From: Pectobacterium betavasculorum
Lineage (GTDB): Bacteria > Pseudomonadota > Gammaproteobacteria > Enterobacterales > Enterobacteriaceae
NCBI RefSeq assembly: GCF_000749845.1
Contig: NZ_JQHM01000001.1
Location: 310,001-374,000, forward strand
Length of the DNA stretch: 64,000 nucleotides
Direction: 5' to 3'
Position 1 is the first letter of the stretch; each line of letters starts with the position of its first letter. Position numbers and translations under genes: made by a program. The notes beneath the pieces are model-generated. The model was not told the origin of the DNA and searched no databases. It saw nothing but the letters and a program-made list of their open reading frames with translations. This document shows, one piece after another, positions 55,837 through 63,789 of this stretch.

Positions 55837-56869
55837 CTTTATCTACCAACTGACTAGCTTGTTTACGGAATTTAACGATGTCAGTCAGCGGAATGCTATC
55901 CACATTCACTTCACCAATCGCATTGCCAATGGTGGAATCCAGCGTAACGCCTTTGCGAACTGGATATTCATAGTTCGCCTGTGCGTAGAGCTGCTGAGCG
56001 GGGGCAGAAACCAGATATTCCATCAGCTTCACGGCTTGATCTTTATGTGGAGCATGGCGTGCAACGGCTGCACCGGTGATATTGACGTGCGTGCCGCCGT
56101 TTTCAAAGGTAGGCTGAACCACCTTGATGGCATCGCCCCATTTACGGGCATCGGTACCTTCTTTGGCGTTCTTCATGTGGCCGACGTAATAAGAGTTCGC
56201 CAGACCCACATCACAGATACCGCCGAGGATATCGCGTGCGACGTCACGGTCACCGCCAGTGGCTTTACGTGCCAGATTATCTTTCACTCCACGCAGCCAG
56301 GTTTCGGTTTTAGCTTCGCCGTGGTGTGCGATCATCGCGGCAACCAGCGCGGTATTGTAAGGGTGTTGACCCGCACGGATACATACTTTGCCTTTCCATT
56401 TCGGATCAGCCAGATTTTCGTAAGTAATACCGGTCAGCGGCAGTGATTTTTCCGCATAGAGCACGCGGGAACGCATCGACAGGCCAAACCACTGATTGTC
56501 TTTATCGCGCAGCGCGGCTGGGATGACATCGGTTAACGTGCTGGACTGAACGGGCTGGGTGACACCCGCTTCTACGAGATCGATCAGGTTACCGGCATCA
56601 ACGGTCATCAACAGATCGGCCGGTGAGTTTTGGCCTTCTGCCTTCACTCGCTCCAGCATGCCATCCTTGATGAACACGGTGTTCACTTTGACAGACGTCT
56701 CTTTGGTGAATGCATCAAGCAGCGGCTGAATTAGCCCTGGCTCGCGCGTGGTGTAAAGAGTCAGAGAATCATCTGCGGCGACTGCTGGCAATGCATAGGC
56801 CACCATCAGCGATGATGCCAGCGTGAGCAGGCGCGCTTTTTTGCGCAGAACAGACAGCGTTTTTGACAT
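55820..56869 (-). CDS. fbpA: ferric iron-binding periplasmic protein
   Basis: 349-residue FbpA/FutA/SfuA-type binding protein. The signal peptide spans about residues 1-31 (ALPAVAAD). The mature part has LTLYTTREPGLIQPLLDAF, TVDAGNLIDLVEAGV and the adjacent tyrosines ANSYYVGHM, the usual Fe3+ ligands. GAAGATAATAAC precedes the ATG. A Fur-box candidate lies about 82 bases upstream. It is first in the fbpABC operon, overlapping fbpB by 17 bases. Confidence 0.91.
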   Translation of the reverse strand: MSKTLSVLRKKARLLTLASSLMVAYALPAVAADDSLTLYTTREPGLIQPLLDAFTKETSVKVNTVFIKDGMLERVKAEGQNSPADLLMTVDAGNLIDLVEAGVTQPVQSSTLTDVIPAALRDKDNQWFGLSMRSRVLYAEKSLPLTGITYENLADPKWKGKVCIRAGQHPYNTALVAAMIAHHGEAKTETWLRGVKDNLARKATGGDRDVARDILGGICDVGLANSYYVGHMKNAKEGTDARKWGDAIKVVQPTFENGGTHVNITGAAVARHAPHKDQAVKLMEYLVSAPAQQLYAQANYEYPVRKGVTLDSTIGNAIGEVNVDSIPLTDIVKFRKQASQLVDKVGFDQ

Positions 56870-56950
56870 GTTATTATCTTCTCCAGAGTGAATATGATGC
56901 GTAAATTAATAAAAAAGGAGACATTTTCGGCAGGTGACTAAAACAATATA

Positions 56951-56965
56951 TGATAATCACTCTTG
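56951..56965 (-). promoter_or_regulatory. candidate Fur box upstream of fbpA
   Basis: TGATAATCACTCTTG keeps a perfect left half of the 7-1-7 Fur motif (TGATAAT) and three of seven on the right, about 82 bases before the fbpA start. It fits iron repression of an iron transporter but is only a moderate match. Confidence 0.5.
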
Positions 56966-57102
56966 TTTGCAATCTCATTAATGCAGTTTGTTCACTATCG
57001 TGATGAGGGTCAACCTACACGTGCATCAGGAGAAATCAGTGTTTTACTTGTGGGCATATTGATAAAAACAGTGATGATTTGCTGTCTTGAGTAAAGCGAT
57101 GA

Positions 57103-57399
57103 CTACGGGGTCTGGCTCGCGGCCAGCCTGCTGATATGAATCGTCAGCCAGGTGAGCTCGTCTTTCGGTAAGGCCATTTGGTATTTTTCCTGAACGTAAT
57201 CTCGGATGGCCCTGGAAATGGCCATCGCCTCAGGATAGTGTTTCAGCAATTCCTGATAGAAATCGTCTGTATGCCCCGGCGTGATTTTTCGCGCAATCAC
57301 TCGCTCGGAGAAATAACGCAGATAGGTGACAAAACGAAGATAATCGACGGCGTTGACATCGATATTCTTGTTTATTATATCTATCAGGTCATGATGACT
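57103..57399 (-). pseudogene. C-terminal remnant of a BglG/LicT-type antiterminator
   Basis: The last ~97 codons of a PRD-containing antiterminator: HDLIDIINKNIDVNAVDYLR, VTYLRYFSERV and LLKHYPEAMAISRAIRDYVQ, EKYQMALPKDELTWLTIHIS, then a stop. This is the second PRD domain; the RNA-binding domain and first PRD are missing, and the frame has no start codon of its own before the domain. It directly abuts yoaG at 57409, so a deletion brought the two together. No bgl phosphotransferase genes are near. Confidence 0.8.
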
Positions 57400-57408
57400 C
57401 TGTGTCGT

Positions 57409-57747
57409 TTACCAGCCGCAGACGTTAGTTTCTTCATCCGCATCGTATCCACGTACGATATTAACCAGTTCTTTCACCGATTCAGCGGAAATCGACTTGT
57501 CTTTTAATTCTATAAGCGCGGAGAAATTCTTATCAACGGATACGCCATTGTTATTATTGGTTACCGTAAGCAAAAAACCGCTGTTATTATCGCAGGCTAA
57601 AGACAGATTGTTGACTAATTCATCAACCGCGCCAGCAGCGAAATCGGGTACATAAAAAGCCATCGGTTTAAGATAAACTTTCTCTGCTTTTTCATTATTG
57701 TCGCAGTTCAACAGGGTTAATGAATATCCTTTATTTTCAGTGGTCAT
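57409..57747 (-). CDS. yoaG: YoaG-like protein with two DUF1869 repeats
   Basis: The 112-residue protein ends NIVRGYDADEETNVCGW, matching the end of E. coli YoaG, which is only about 60 residues. It contains two copies of the fold: repeat 1 (about 7-49: YSLTLLNCDNNEK and AGAVDELVNNL) and repeat 2 (about 57-101: FLLTVTNNNNGVSVDKNF and AESVKELVNIVRGYD). E. coli YoaG forms a homodimer and is co-transcribed with yeaR; its function is unknown. It lies eight bases after yeaR. TGAGGTAAAAA precedes the ATG. Confidence 0.85.
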   Translation of the reverse strand: MTTENKGYSLTLLNCDNNEKAEKVYLKPMAFYVPDFAAGAVDELVNNLSLACDNNSGFLLTVTNNNNGVSVDKNFSALIELKDKSISAESVKELVNIVRGYDADEETNVCGW

Positions 57748-57755
57748 TTTTTACC

Positions 57756-58088
57756 TCAACCTTCTATCAGAATTTTTGGATCGACATAAAAATCTACGTT
57801 GAATAATGTATCATCGGATAGCGCTTCAATTCTGTGCCATTTCTCTGGCGGGAATACGCCAAACTGTCCGGCTTCAATGGTCAGTGTTTCGACGGGCTCA
57901 GGACTTGCCTCATCGGTATAGCCATAATAACGAATCGTTCCTTGCATCACGCACAAACGCGGATAAACACCTTGTCGCGTTCCTGCGTCCAAATGGCGTC
58001 GCCAGATAGACGCTGGTGCAGTCTCCTTTGTCCAAAACGGTGTGGTACGAGTGTGAACATAATTCGCTGGTATGACAATTCGTTCCAT
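57756..58088 (-). CDS. yeaR: YeaR-like cupin (DUF1971)
   Basis: 110-residue single-domain cupin, close to E. coli YeaR: IPANYVHTRTTPFW, ERH-type RRHLDAGTRQGVYPRLCVM and IEAGQFGVFPPEKWHRIEAL, whose histidines would bind metal. yeaR-yoaG is induced by nitrate and nitric oxide in E. coli through NarL and NsrR; the biochemical role is not known. CATGAGGTTTAAAC precedes the ATG. An NsrR-like half site is found about 55 bases upstream. Confidence 0.9.
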   Translation of the reverse strand: MERIVIPANYVHTRTTPFWTKETAPASIWRRHLDAGTRQGVYPRLCVMQGTIRYYGYTDEASPEPVETLTIEAGQFGVFPPEKWHRIEALSDDTLFNVDFYVDPKILIEG

Positions 58089-58557
58089 GTTTAAACCTCA
58101 TGTTTTACCCAACCACATTACGGGTCGGAAAGGGAAAAACCATATGATGCATATCATATACCTCTTTCTGTGCTTGTGAATTATTTTTTGCCAGTTAATT
58201 TTTACAATACCGAAATTCTTCGTGAAAAGGTTGTATTACTGAGGAGCAATGTTCCTTATTTCGATTGATGCTTTCATCATGTGAGTTGATGAAAAAACTA
58301 ACATTAAGGAATAATTACATTAAGTTATTTATTAAGGGTCTACTTATTGGGGAGCGTAGTTGGAAAAGTAACGTCACCGGTACTCAATTGTGGTTATTGT
58401 TAAGTGGAAATAAAAAGAGTAAAAATGGGAATATATAACGCTAATCTATTATGAGGCCTTAACTCAAATAAAAAAGAATGTAAAACTCAGTTCTTTTTAT
58501 TATGGATTCCCTGTTTTTCTTGTTACCACGACGGATAGTAGTAACGGGGGGTATTAA
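58089..58557 (-). promoter_or_regulatory. gap upstream of yeaR
   Basis: About 470 AT-rich bases. The part next to yeaR holds its promoter with an NsrR-like site (58144-58154). From 58200 to 58557 I see no gene or clear element on either strand. Confidence 0.45.
58144..58154 (+). promoter_or_regulatory. candidate NsrR half site
   Basis: ATGATGCATAT matches nine of eleven bases of the NsrR half-site AAGATGYATTT, 56 bases before the yeaR start. NsrR control of yeaR is established in E. coli; the match here is supportive only. Confidence 0.4.
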
Positions 58558-58560
58558 TGT

Positions 58561-58971
58561 TGCATCTATATCATCATCAATATTCCTGATTACAAACTTT
58601 GGGAGAAGGTTGAGGAACTCGGTAAATTGACCGGAAGCGATACGTTATCTGAAGGGCAGGTAAAATGGGGCGTTCAGGTATGCCACGATAAACTCTCCAA
58701 AGTGGGTCTTCATACTGAAGCCTCTACAGATATTACGCCGCCTCGGATTATTGAATGTCCCATCCCGGCAGAATGTAAGACTGTTAGCGTCACAGACAAA
58801 GGTCGCTTTATTCTTGTCGAACTAGATATTGCCAATGTCTGGGTGGACAGCGAACTATTAGGATAAAATGATGTTATCGATTCGTCAAAATGGAAGCCTT
58901 TGATATACAACTTCCGCGAATACGATACGACGGGTGATGCCTTAGGATTTAATTTTAAATACGGTTATTAA
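58561..58971 (+). pseudogene. broken gene of unknown function
   Basis: One reading frame runs from 58561 to a TAA at 58864-58866 and then straight on, in the same frame, to a second stop at 58969-58971. The first part reads YIIINIPDYKLWEKVEELGK and CPIPAECKTVSVTDKGRFIL, and the second DSSKWKPLIYNFREYDTTGD and ALGFNFKYGY. Both look like ordinary protein, so the inner TAA is probably a nonsense mutation. The 5' end has no ATG (a stop sits at 58555), so the start is lost too. A TTG at 58627 could still give 79 residues. No family recognised. Confidence 0.55.
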
Positions 58972-59047
58972 TATCTTTAGCCGGAGATTCGGATCACTGG
59001 CGATTCTCAAAAAAGCAGACTGAAATATAGGTTGCTTATCTTAATTA

Positions 59048-59108
59048 CTGGCCTGTGTAGGCTGGTCTGGATTAAATGGGAAACATCCCGTATTCCTACA
59101 CTGGCCAG
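59048..59108. repeat. long imperfect inverted repeat
   Basis: CTGGCCTGTGTAGG (59048-59061) pairs with CCTACACTGGCCAG (59095-59108) in 13 of 14 positions around a 33-base loop. A second small hairpin, AGCAGG/CCTGCT, follows at 59114-59136. It lies in the 255-base gap between the broken gene and the marR stop. It could be a terminator-like structure for the minus-strand marR gene or a remnant of a mobile repeat. Confidence 0.55.
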
Positions 59109-59227
59109 CCTTTAGCAGGTTAAATTTTTTCCTGCTCTCATTTTGTCGTGCAGAGTTACCTATTTCATCGATGAACAACGGTTGCCTCAAGTGCTGCTAC
59201 TGTATGTCCTTCCATCGTTATAAGGCG

Positions 59228-59731
59228 TTATTCACTTTGTTTCGGCATGGAGTGGTAAAGCATATCGGCTATTTTATTGCTTAGCTCCGTGAATATTGCG
59301 GCTTCACCTTTTGACAAGCAAGACTCTACCAGCATAGCCATATTATGCCGGCTGGCTTCAGCATAGGTTAAAAATTTTTCCCCCTTTGTACTCAATCGGG
59401 TGATCATTTCACGCTTATCGCTTAGGCCTGAGACTTGCTCAATAAGTCCTGCATCTTTCAGAGAACGCAATATTTTTGACATTTTGGGGCGTGCGAAACC
59501 CAGTTTTTCGCCAAGTATGCTGGGTGTCAGATTCTTCTGCTGGCGCAGAAGATCGAGTGTGTCGTACTGCGGCCAGGTTATCCCATCGGGATTCATAACG
59601 GCACGGCGTGCAACCAGCACGCACTGTAACTTGCTTAGCGCCATTTCGAGAGGGGAGACAAGAGAAGTGTCTTCAGCTCGGTTTTCCTTCATTTCACCGC
59701 TGTCCCGGCCATTTTCTGGCTTCGTCGTCAT
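59228..59731 (-). CDS. MarR-family transcriptional regulator
   Basis: 167 residues from the ATG at 59731 (GAGAGAA lies before it). The winged-helix MarR domain spans about residues 25-150: GITWPQYDTLDLLRQQKNLT, PSILGEKLGFARPKMSKILRSLKDAGLIE (recognition helix) and LSDKREMITRLSTKGEKFL (wing). Members of this family usually repress nearby efflux or detoxification genes and respond to small phenolic or drug ligands. The MFS/UvrA-like operon at 60218-63015 with its large palindrome is the natural target (inference). Confidence 0.88.
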   Translation of the reverse strand: MTTKPENGRDSGEMKENRAEDTSLVSPLEMALSKLQCVLVARRAVMNPDGITWPQYDTLDLLRQQKNLTPSILGEKLGFARPKMSKILRSLKDAGLIEQVSGLSDKREMITRLSTKGEKFLTYAEASRHNMAMLVESCLSKGEAAIFTELSNKIADMLYHSMPKQSE

Positions 59732-59788
59732 TATCATTTCTCTCATATTGATCTTGCGACAGTATAAGGCAGCAAGGTAAGCCATCCT

Positions 59789-60103
59789 ATGCCGTTTTGG
59801 AGGCAGGGGAGTCAGTATACGATCACATTCGACGACCAGAACCATAAAGTGGGTTTCTACAACAGCTTTTCAGCAATACATGAGAGTTCTGAGTGGTATA
59901 CGGAGCATTACCAAAGACACATTGAGCTTGAACGTTTGAACACGAATGGAGTGATCGCACTGTATGGCGAGGGCGTGTCATCGATTCAGTTTCATAATGA
60001 ATCATTTCTGACGCAAAATGCATTTCCGATTTACGAGTGGCTGTTTCATCATTGCATGGAAGGCCTCAAGCGGGAAATACCCGATGTTGTGCACGTGCAA
60101 TAG
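59789..60103 (+). CDS. unknown small protein
   Basis: 104 residues, not recognised. Begins MPFWRQGSQYTITFDDQNHK, rich in aromatic residues and histidine (NSFSAIHESSEWYTEHYQRH, YEWLFHHCMEG), with no signal or membrane segment. It is divergent from marR, 57 bases from its start; no convincing ribosome-binding site precedes the ATG. It may be a real small protein or the fragment of a longer one. Confidence 0.4.
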   Translation: MPFWRQGSQYTITFDDQNHKVGFYNSFSAIHESSEWYTEHYQRHIELERLNTNGVIALYGEGVSSIQFHNESFLTQNAFPIYEWLFHHCMEGLKREIPDVVHVQ

Positions 60104-60217
60104 CCATAAGGAATGACGACTCGGCGAGTCGAAATATTTAGCCGGCTCGCCAGACAACCTCTACCGGAGCAATACACAGTATAATGGCTGGATATGCATG
60201 CGGTCATTGCCAGTAGG

Positions 60218-62503
60218 TCACTGGCTGCTCCGACCATCATTTTTCCCAATATAATGGCGCAAGCACGTTGCGGTTAGGGATTCACGGGAAGATAACAGGG
60301 AAGGCAGCGGCCCAGAAAAGAGCACGTTTCCTCCTTCTTTGCCTGCGCCGGGACCAATGTCAATAACCCAATCGGCCTGGCTTATTAACGCGATATTATG
60401 TTCGATGATAATAACGGAATTACCTTCGTCTACAAGTCGTTCAAAGAAAGCTGTCAGCACCATAACATCGGAGGGGTGTAAACCTGTCGTTGGCTCATCA
60501 AAAATATACACGTCACCTCGTTGTCCCAAATACGTCCCCAGTTTAAGCCTCTGTTGTTCTCCACCGGATAAGTGAGTTAAGGGTTCGCCTAGTCGCAAAT
60601 AGCCCAGCCCGACATCGTGAAGGCGCTTAAAGATAGGTGCCAGTTGTGTATCGTGATGAAATGAATGCAATGCTTCATCCACAGACATGGCAAGCGTCTC
60701 GGCAATGTTCTTGCCATGAAGTAAATAGCGCAGAGCGTGGGGGTTATAGCGTAACCCCTGATAGGCCTCGCAGGGTAGGCTGAGGGTATCCATGAAGGCC
60801 AGATCGGTTTTAATTTCACCTAGCCCTTTGCATTCAGGACATGCACCCTTGGCGTTCGCACTGAACCAGGACGTACTTACCCCGTTTTTTTGCGCAAATC
60901 GCTCACGAATAATATCGAAAGCACCCGACCACGAGGCTATATGTGAACGTGAAGACGTATGTATGGGTTTCTGGTCAATGATCACCGCATTGGGGCAACG
61001 CGGCGCCATGACACCCATGATGAGCGAACTTTTACCCGAACCAGCAACACCAGTCACTACCGCCATGACGCCCAAAGGAATATCGACTGAAATATGCTGT
61101 AAGTTATGCAAGGAGGCATCATGAATACGGATATAGTCAGAAGGGCAGCGTGGATTATTTTTGGATGCTTGTGTTTGTTCCAGATATTTTCCGGTTGGCG
61201 TGGTGGATAAACGTAATCCTTGTAGATCGCCTTGATAAATGATTTGGCCGCCTTGTTCACTCGCTTCCGGGCCAAGTTCGACAATATGATCGGCGATTTC
61301 AATCATGTCTGAATCGTGTTCTACCAGCAGAATAGTATTTCCTTTATTACACAGTTGGACGATCAGCGTATTTAAACGTGATACATCTGCTGGATGTAAG
61401 CCAGTACTGGGTTCATCAATGATATAGGTCATACCGTTTAAACTGCTGCCAAGATGTCTAACCATTTTTAAACGCTGAGACTCTCCGCCTGACAGTGTTG
61501 TTGTGGTGCGATTCAAATCCAAATACCCCAATCCGATTGAGCACATGGCTGCGAGCCGTTGCTTTATTTTATCAAGCACTGGCGCTACGGTTGGAATGGT
61601 TAGCTGTTCGATAAAAATATTTAAATCGGAAATGGGTATGGAAACACAATCACCAATGGAGTAATTGGCGATTTTACATGACAGTATGGTCTTATTGAGC
61701 CTTATACCCTGGCAAGCAGGACATTGCTGTAAAGTAACTATCCCCTTCAACTCGTCCTCCCGTTCGCCATTGCGCTCTTTATTCAGATAACTTCGGGTAA
61801 AACGCGGAATCACGCCTTCAAATTTTGCTGTCTTTGGCCATCCGGAAAAGGGTTTTTCCGGCGTAATGTTTTCGCCATACAGAAGTAATGTTTTTTCTTC
61901 TGCACTGAAGTCGGCAATTTTTTTATCATTATCGAACAGACCGGAGCAGACGTAGCGTTTCCAACGCCATGTTCCTGGCATAAAGGTTGAATAACGAATG
62001 GCGCCTTCATTTAGCGAGCGCGACTCATCAATTAATTTATTAATGTCGATGTGGTTTGCGAGCCCAATGCCTTCACACCGTGGACACATGCCCGATGGAT
62101 GATTAAACGAAAATATATTTGAATACCCGACAAAGGGCGTACCGGCGCGAGAAAACAACAAACGTAGCAATGTATAAATATCGGAAGCCGTACCGACCGT
62201 TGAGCGGGCATTACCGCCGATGGGTTTTTGATTGATGATAATAGCAGGAGAGAGGTTGTATATTTCATCGACATCCGGCTGGCCATAATGTGGCAGGCGA
62301 TGGCGAATAAATGCTGGAAACGTATCGTTTAACTGTCGTTGTGATTCGGCAGCGATAGTGCCGAAAACCAACGAGCTTTTTCCTGATCCAGACACTCCTG
62401 TAAAGACGGTTATTGCGTTTTTCGGAATAGACAGACTGATATTTTTGAGATTATTTTGTCGGGCACCGATTATTTCCATCATGTCCGTATTTTTTGTCGA
62501 CAT
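60218..62503 (-). CDS. short UvrA-like ABC protein (drug-resistance type)
   Basis: 761-residue paralogue of UvrA, much shorter than DNA-repair UvrA (about 940). It has two ABC domains, each with Walker A (GVSGSGKSS at 36-44; GVAGSGKSS in the second half) and signature (LSGGESQRLKMVRHL; LSGGEQQRLKLGTYL), plus zinc-type cysteine pairs CPRCEGIG, CPACQGIR and CPECKGLG. Most of the UvrB-binding and insertion region is missing. Such proteins (DrrC and relatives) give resistance to DNA-binding drugs or accompany antibiotic genes. It starts on the last base of the MFS stop (TAATG) with GGAGGT before it, so the two are coupled. Confidence 0.9.
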   Translation of the reverse strand: MSTKNTDMMEIIGARQNNLKNISLSIPKNAITVFTGVSGSGKSSLVFGTIAAESQRQLNDTFPAFIRHRLPHYGQPDVDEIYNLSPAIIINQKPIGGNARSTVGTASDIYTLLRLLFSRAGTPFVGYSNIFSFNHPSGMCPRCEGIGLANHIDINKLIDESRSLNEGAIRYSTFMPGTWRWKRYVCSGLFDNDKKIADFSAEEKTLLLYGENITPEKPFSGWPKTAKFEGVIPRFTRSYLNKERNGEREDELKGIVTLQQCPACQGIRLNKTILSCKIANYSIGDCVSIPISDLNIFIEQLTIPTVAPVLDKIKQRLAAMCSIGLGYLDLNRTTTTLSGGESQRLKMVRHLGSSLNGMTYIIDEPSTGLHPADVSRLNTLIVQLCNKGNTILLVEHDSDMIEIADHIVELGPEASEQGGQIIYQGDLQGLRLSTTPTGKYLEQTQASKNNPRCPSDYIRIHDASLHNLQHISVDIPLGVMAVVTGVAGSGKSSLIMGVMAPRCPNAVIIDQKPIHTSSRSHIASWSGAFDIIRERFAQKNGVSTSWFSANAKGACPECKGLGEIKTDLAFMDTLSLPCEAYQGLRYNPHALRYLLHGKNIAETLAMSVDEALHSFHHDTQLAPIFKRLHDVGLGYLRLGEPLTHLSGGEQQRLKLGTYLGQRGDVYIFDEPTTGLHPSDVMVLTAFFERLVDEGNSVIIIEHNIALISQADWVIDIGPGAGKEGGNVLFSGPLPSLLSSRESLTATCLRHYIGKNDGRSSQ

Positions 62504-63015
62504 TACAACCTCCTTTTAGTATTCATGGCGATGAGGGATAACAGGCTGGCAACGTTGTACCCGGCGATTATCGTGGCCATTGGCAACAGTGAAAAAGCAT
62601 CGCCCGCGCTAGAGAGTGGTGCGGCGCCAGCGCCTTGAAAAAATCGCGCACTAATGAAAATCTCAATGCTGGGAGATAACGCACAAACGATGGATGCCAA
62701 GGTTAACAAAGCCATACCACCGATTAATAACGATCGTCTGCCAATATTGTCCGACCAGGGTCCGATAAGTAACTGCCCTATAGATATCCCTGCCATGAAC
62801 GCGGTTAGACTTAGCTGCACACCCGTTTGTGTGGTTTGCAATGCGTTGGTCATTACGGGAAATAAGGGGAGATACATATCGGTAGAAAGCGCTGCGATTG
62901 CGCTCAACATACCCAATATGATAATTAGCCTTGGCGTTAATCTCTCTTTATATTTTTGACATGAGGATGATAAAGCGGGGGCGAGGTCCAGTAATTTATT
63001 CGAAGATTCTGTCAT
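62503..63015 (-). pseudogene. internally deleted Bcr/CflA-type MFS drug transporter
   Basis: 170 residues instead of about 400. Residues 1-130 are the normal N-terminal part: LSAIAALSTDMYLPLFPVM, GVQLSLTAFMAGISIGQLL, GPWSDNIGRRSLLIGG (MFS motif A) and ISARFFQGAGAA. At this point full transporters go on with the central helices, but here it jumps to LSSAGDAFSLLPMATIIAGY, NVASLLSLIAMNTKRRL, which looks like the last helix. The frame is kept, so a shortened protein with about five helices could be made. Transport is unlikely. Coupled to the UvrA-like gene. Confidence 0.75.
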
Positions 63016-63315
63016 GATAATTTTTGATATTTTTCAACATGATTTGACTATATCACTTGTATGAATTGATTTCCAATTGGAAATCAATTGTGCTTTTTAT
63101 TGCTGTTTCTAGCGAGGGGATTTGAAAAAGTAATTTATTTTTTGAAATTAGTAGCCTGTAAATGTATAGCGCAACATATCCTTCTCGGTTGGTATCCAGA
63201 CGAAAAACCCCGTAGTGATTGAGAGTTTCAAACCGTATTGACCTGCCTCTGAATTAAAATTAGTGTAATAAAATCAACATAACTTTTACATCATGGCTTG
63301 TGGGTAAGGATGACT
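63016..63315. promoter_or_regulatory. divergent gap between the MFS gene and a lipoprotein gene
   Basis: 300 bases. The left part holds the 26-bp palindrome; the rest (63100-63300) is AT-rich with no gene or further clear operator. Confidence 0.45.
63064..63089. promoter_or_regulatory. 26-bp perfect palindrome, candidate MarR operator
   Basis: AATTGATTTCCAA (63064-63076) is followed at once by its exact reverse complement (63077-63089). It lies 49 bases upstream of the MFS start, where a repressor would block the MFS/UvrA-like operon. AT-rich palindromes with a TTCCAATTGGAA core are typical of MarR-family operators. A chance 26-bp palindrome is very unlikely. Confidence 0.75.
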
Positions 63316-63681
63316 ATGCGCTTTCGAACGGTTGTTTTATTGGCAGGGATTCTTAATTTAACCGGTTGTGTGGTGGCGGATATGGATTCGTCTAATTATC
63401 GCTATGTTCCCTGGATACAGGTCTTTCAAAAAATTGATTCGACGGGGCAGACGAACATCCGTGAACGAAAGGAGGCTCTCTACAGTTGTGGTGTTGATAG
63501 GAGAGATAACCTTGACGATAAACACTGGGGGTTAAATGTACATCGAGGAAATGAAACATTTAAAGAAAGTGCTGACAGAAATGACAGGATTATCGCCTGC
63601 ATGAAAAGTAAAGGTTATAAGGTTTATGGCTTTGATCAATGTGGGCCATTAAAAAAGCCCAGTGGTTTATGCCCTAACTAA
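63316..63681 (+). CDS. small lipoprotein of unknown function
   Basis: 121 residues with a lipoprotein signal (MRFRTVVLLAGILNLTGC, acylated C18), then a soluble part containing YRYVPWIQVFQKIDSTGQTN, REALYSCG-like KEALYSCGVDRRD and NDRIIACMKSKGYKVYGFDQ, CGPLKKPSGLCP. Several cysteines (YSCG, IACM, QCG, LCP) suggest disulphides; I do not recognise a named family. AAGGA at 63305-63309 decides for 63316 over upstream in-frame starts (TTG 63298, ATG 63310). It is divergent from the MFS operon. Confidence 0.72.
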   Translation: MRFRTVVLLAGILNLTGCVVADMDSSNYRYVPWIQVFQKIDSTGQTNIRERKEALYSCGVDRRDNLDDKHWGLNVHRGNETFKESADRNDRIIACMKSKGYKVYGFDQCGPLKKPSGLCPN

Positions 63682-63789
63682 TGCTACTCCTGATCATAGC
63701 AGACCTTAAAGCCTTCCAGGCTGACACGCTTCGTGTGAGAAGCGGTCGTTTATGATGCCTATTCGTATTTTCTGTCATGCAATGATAAT

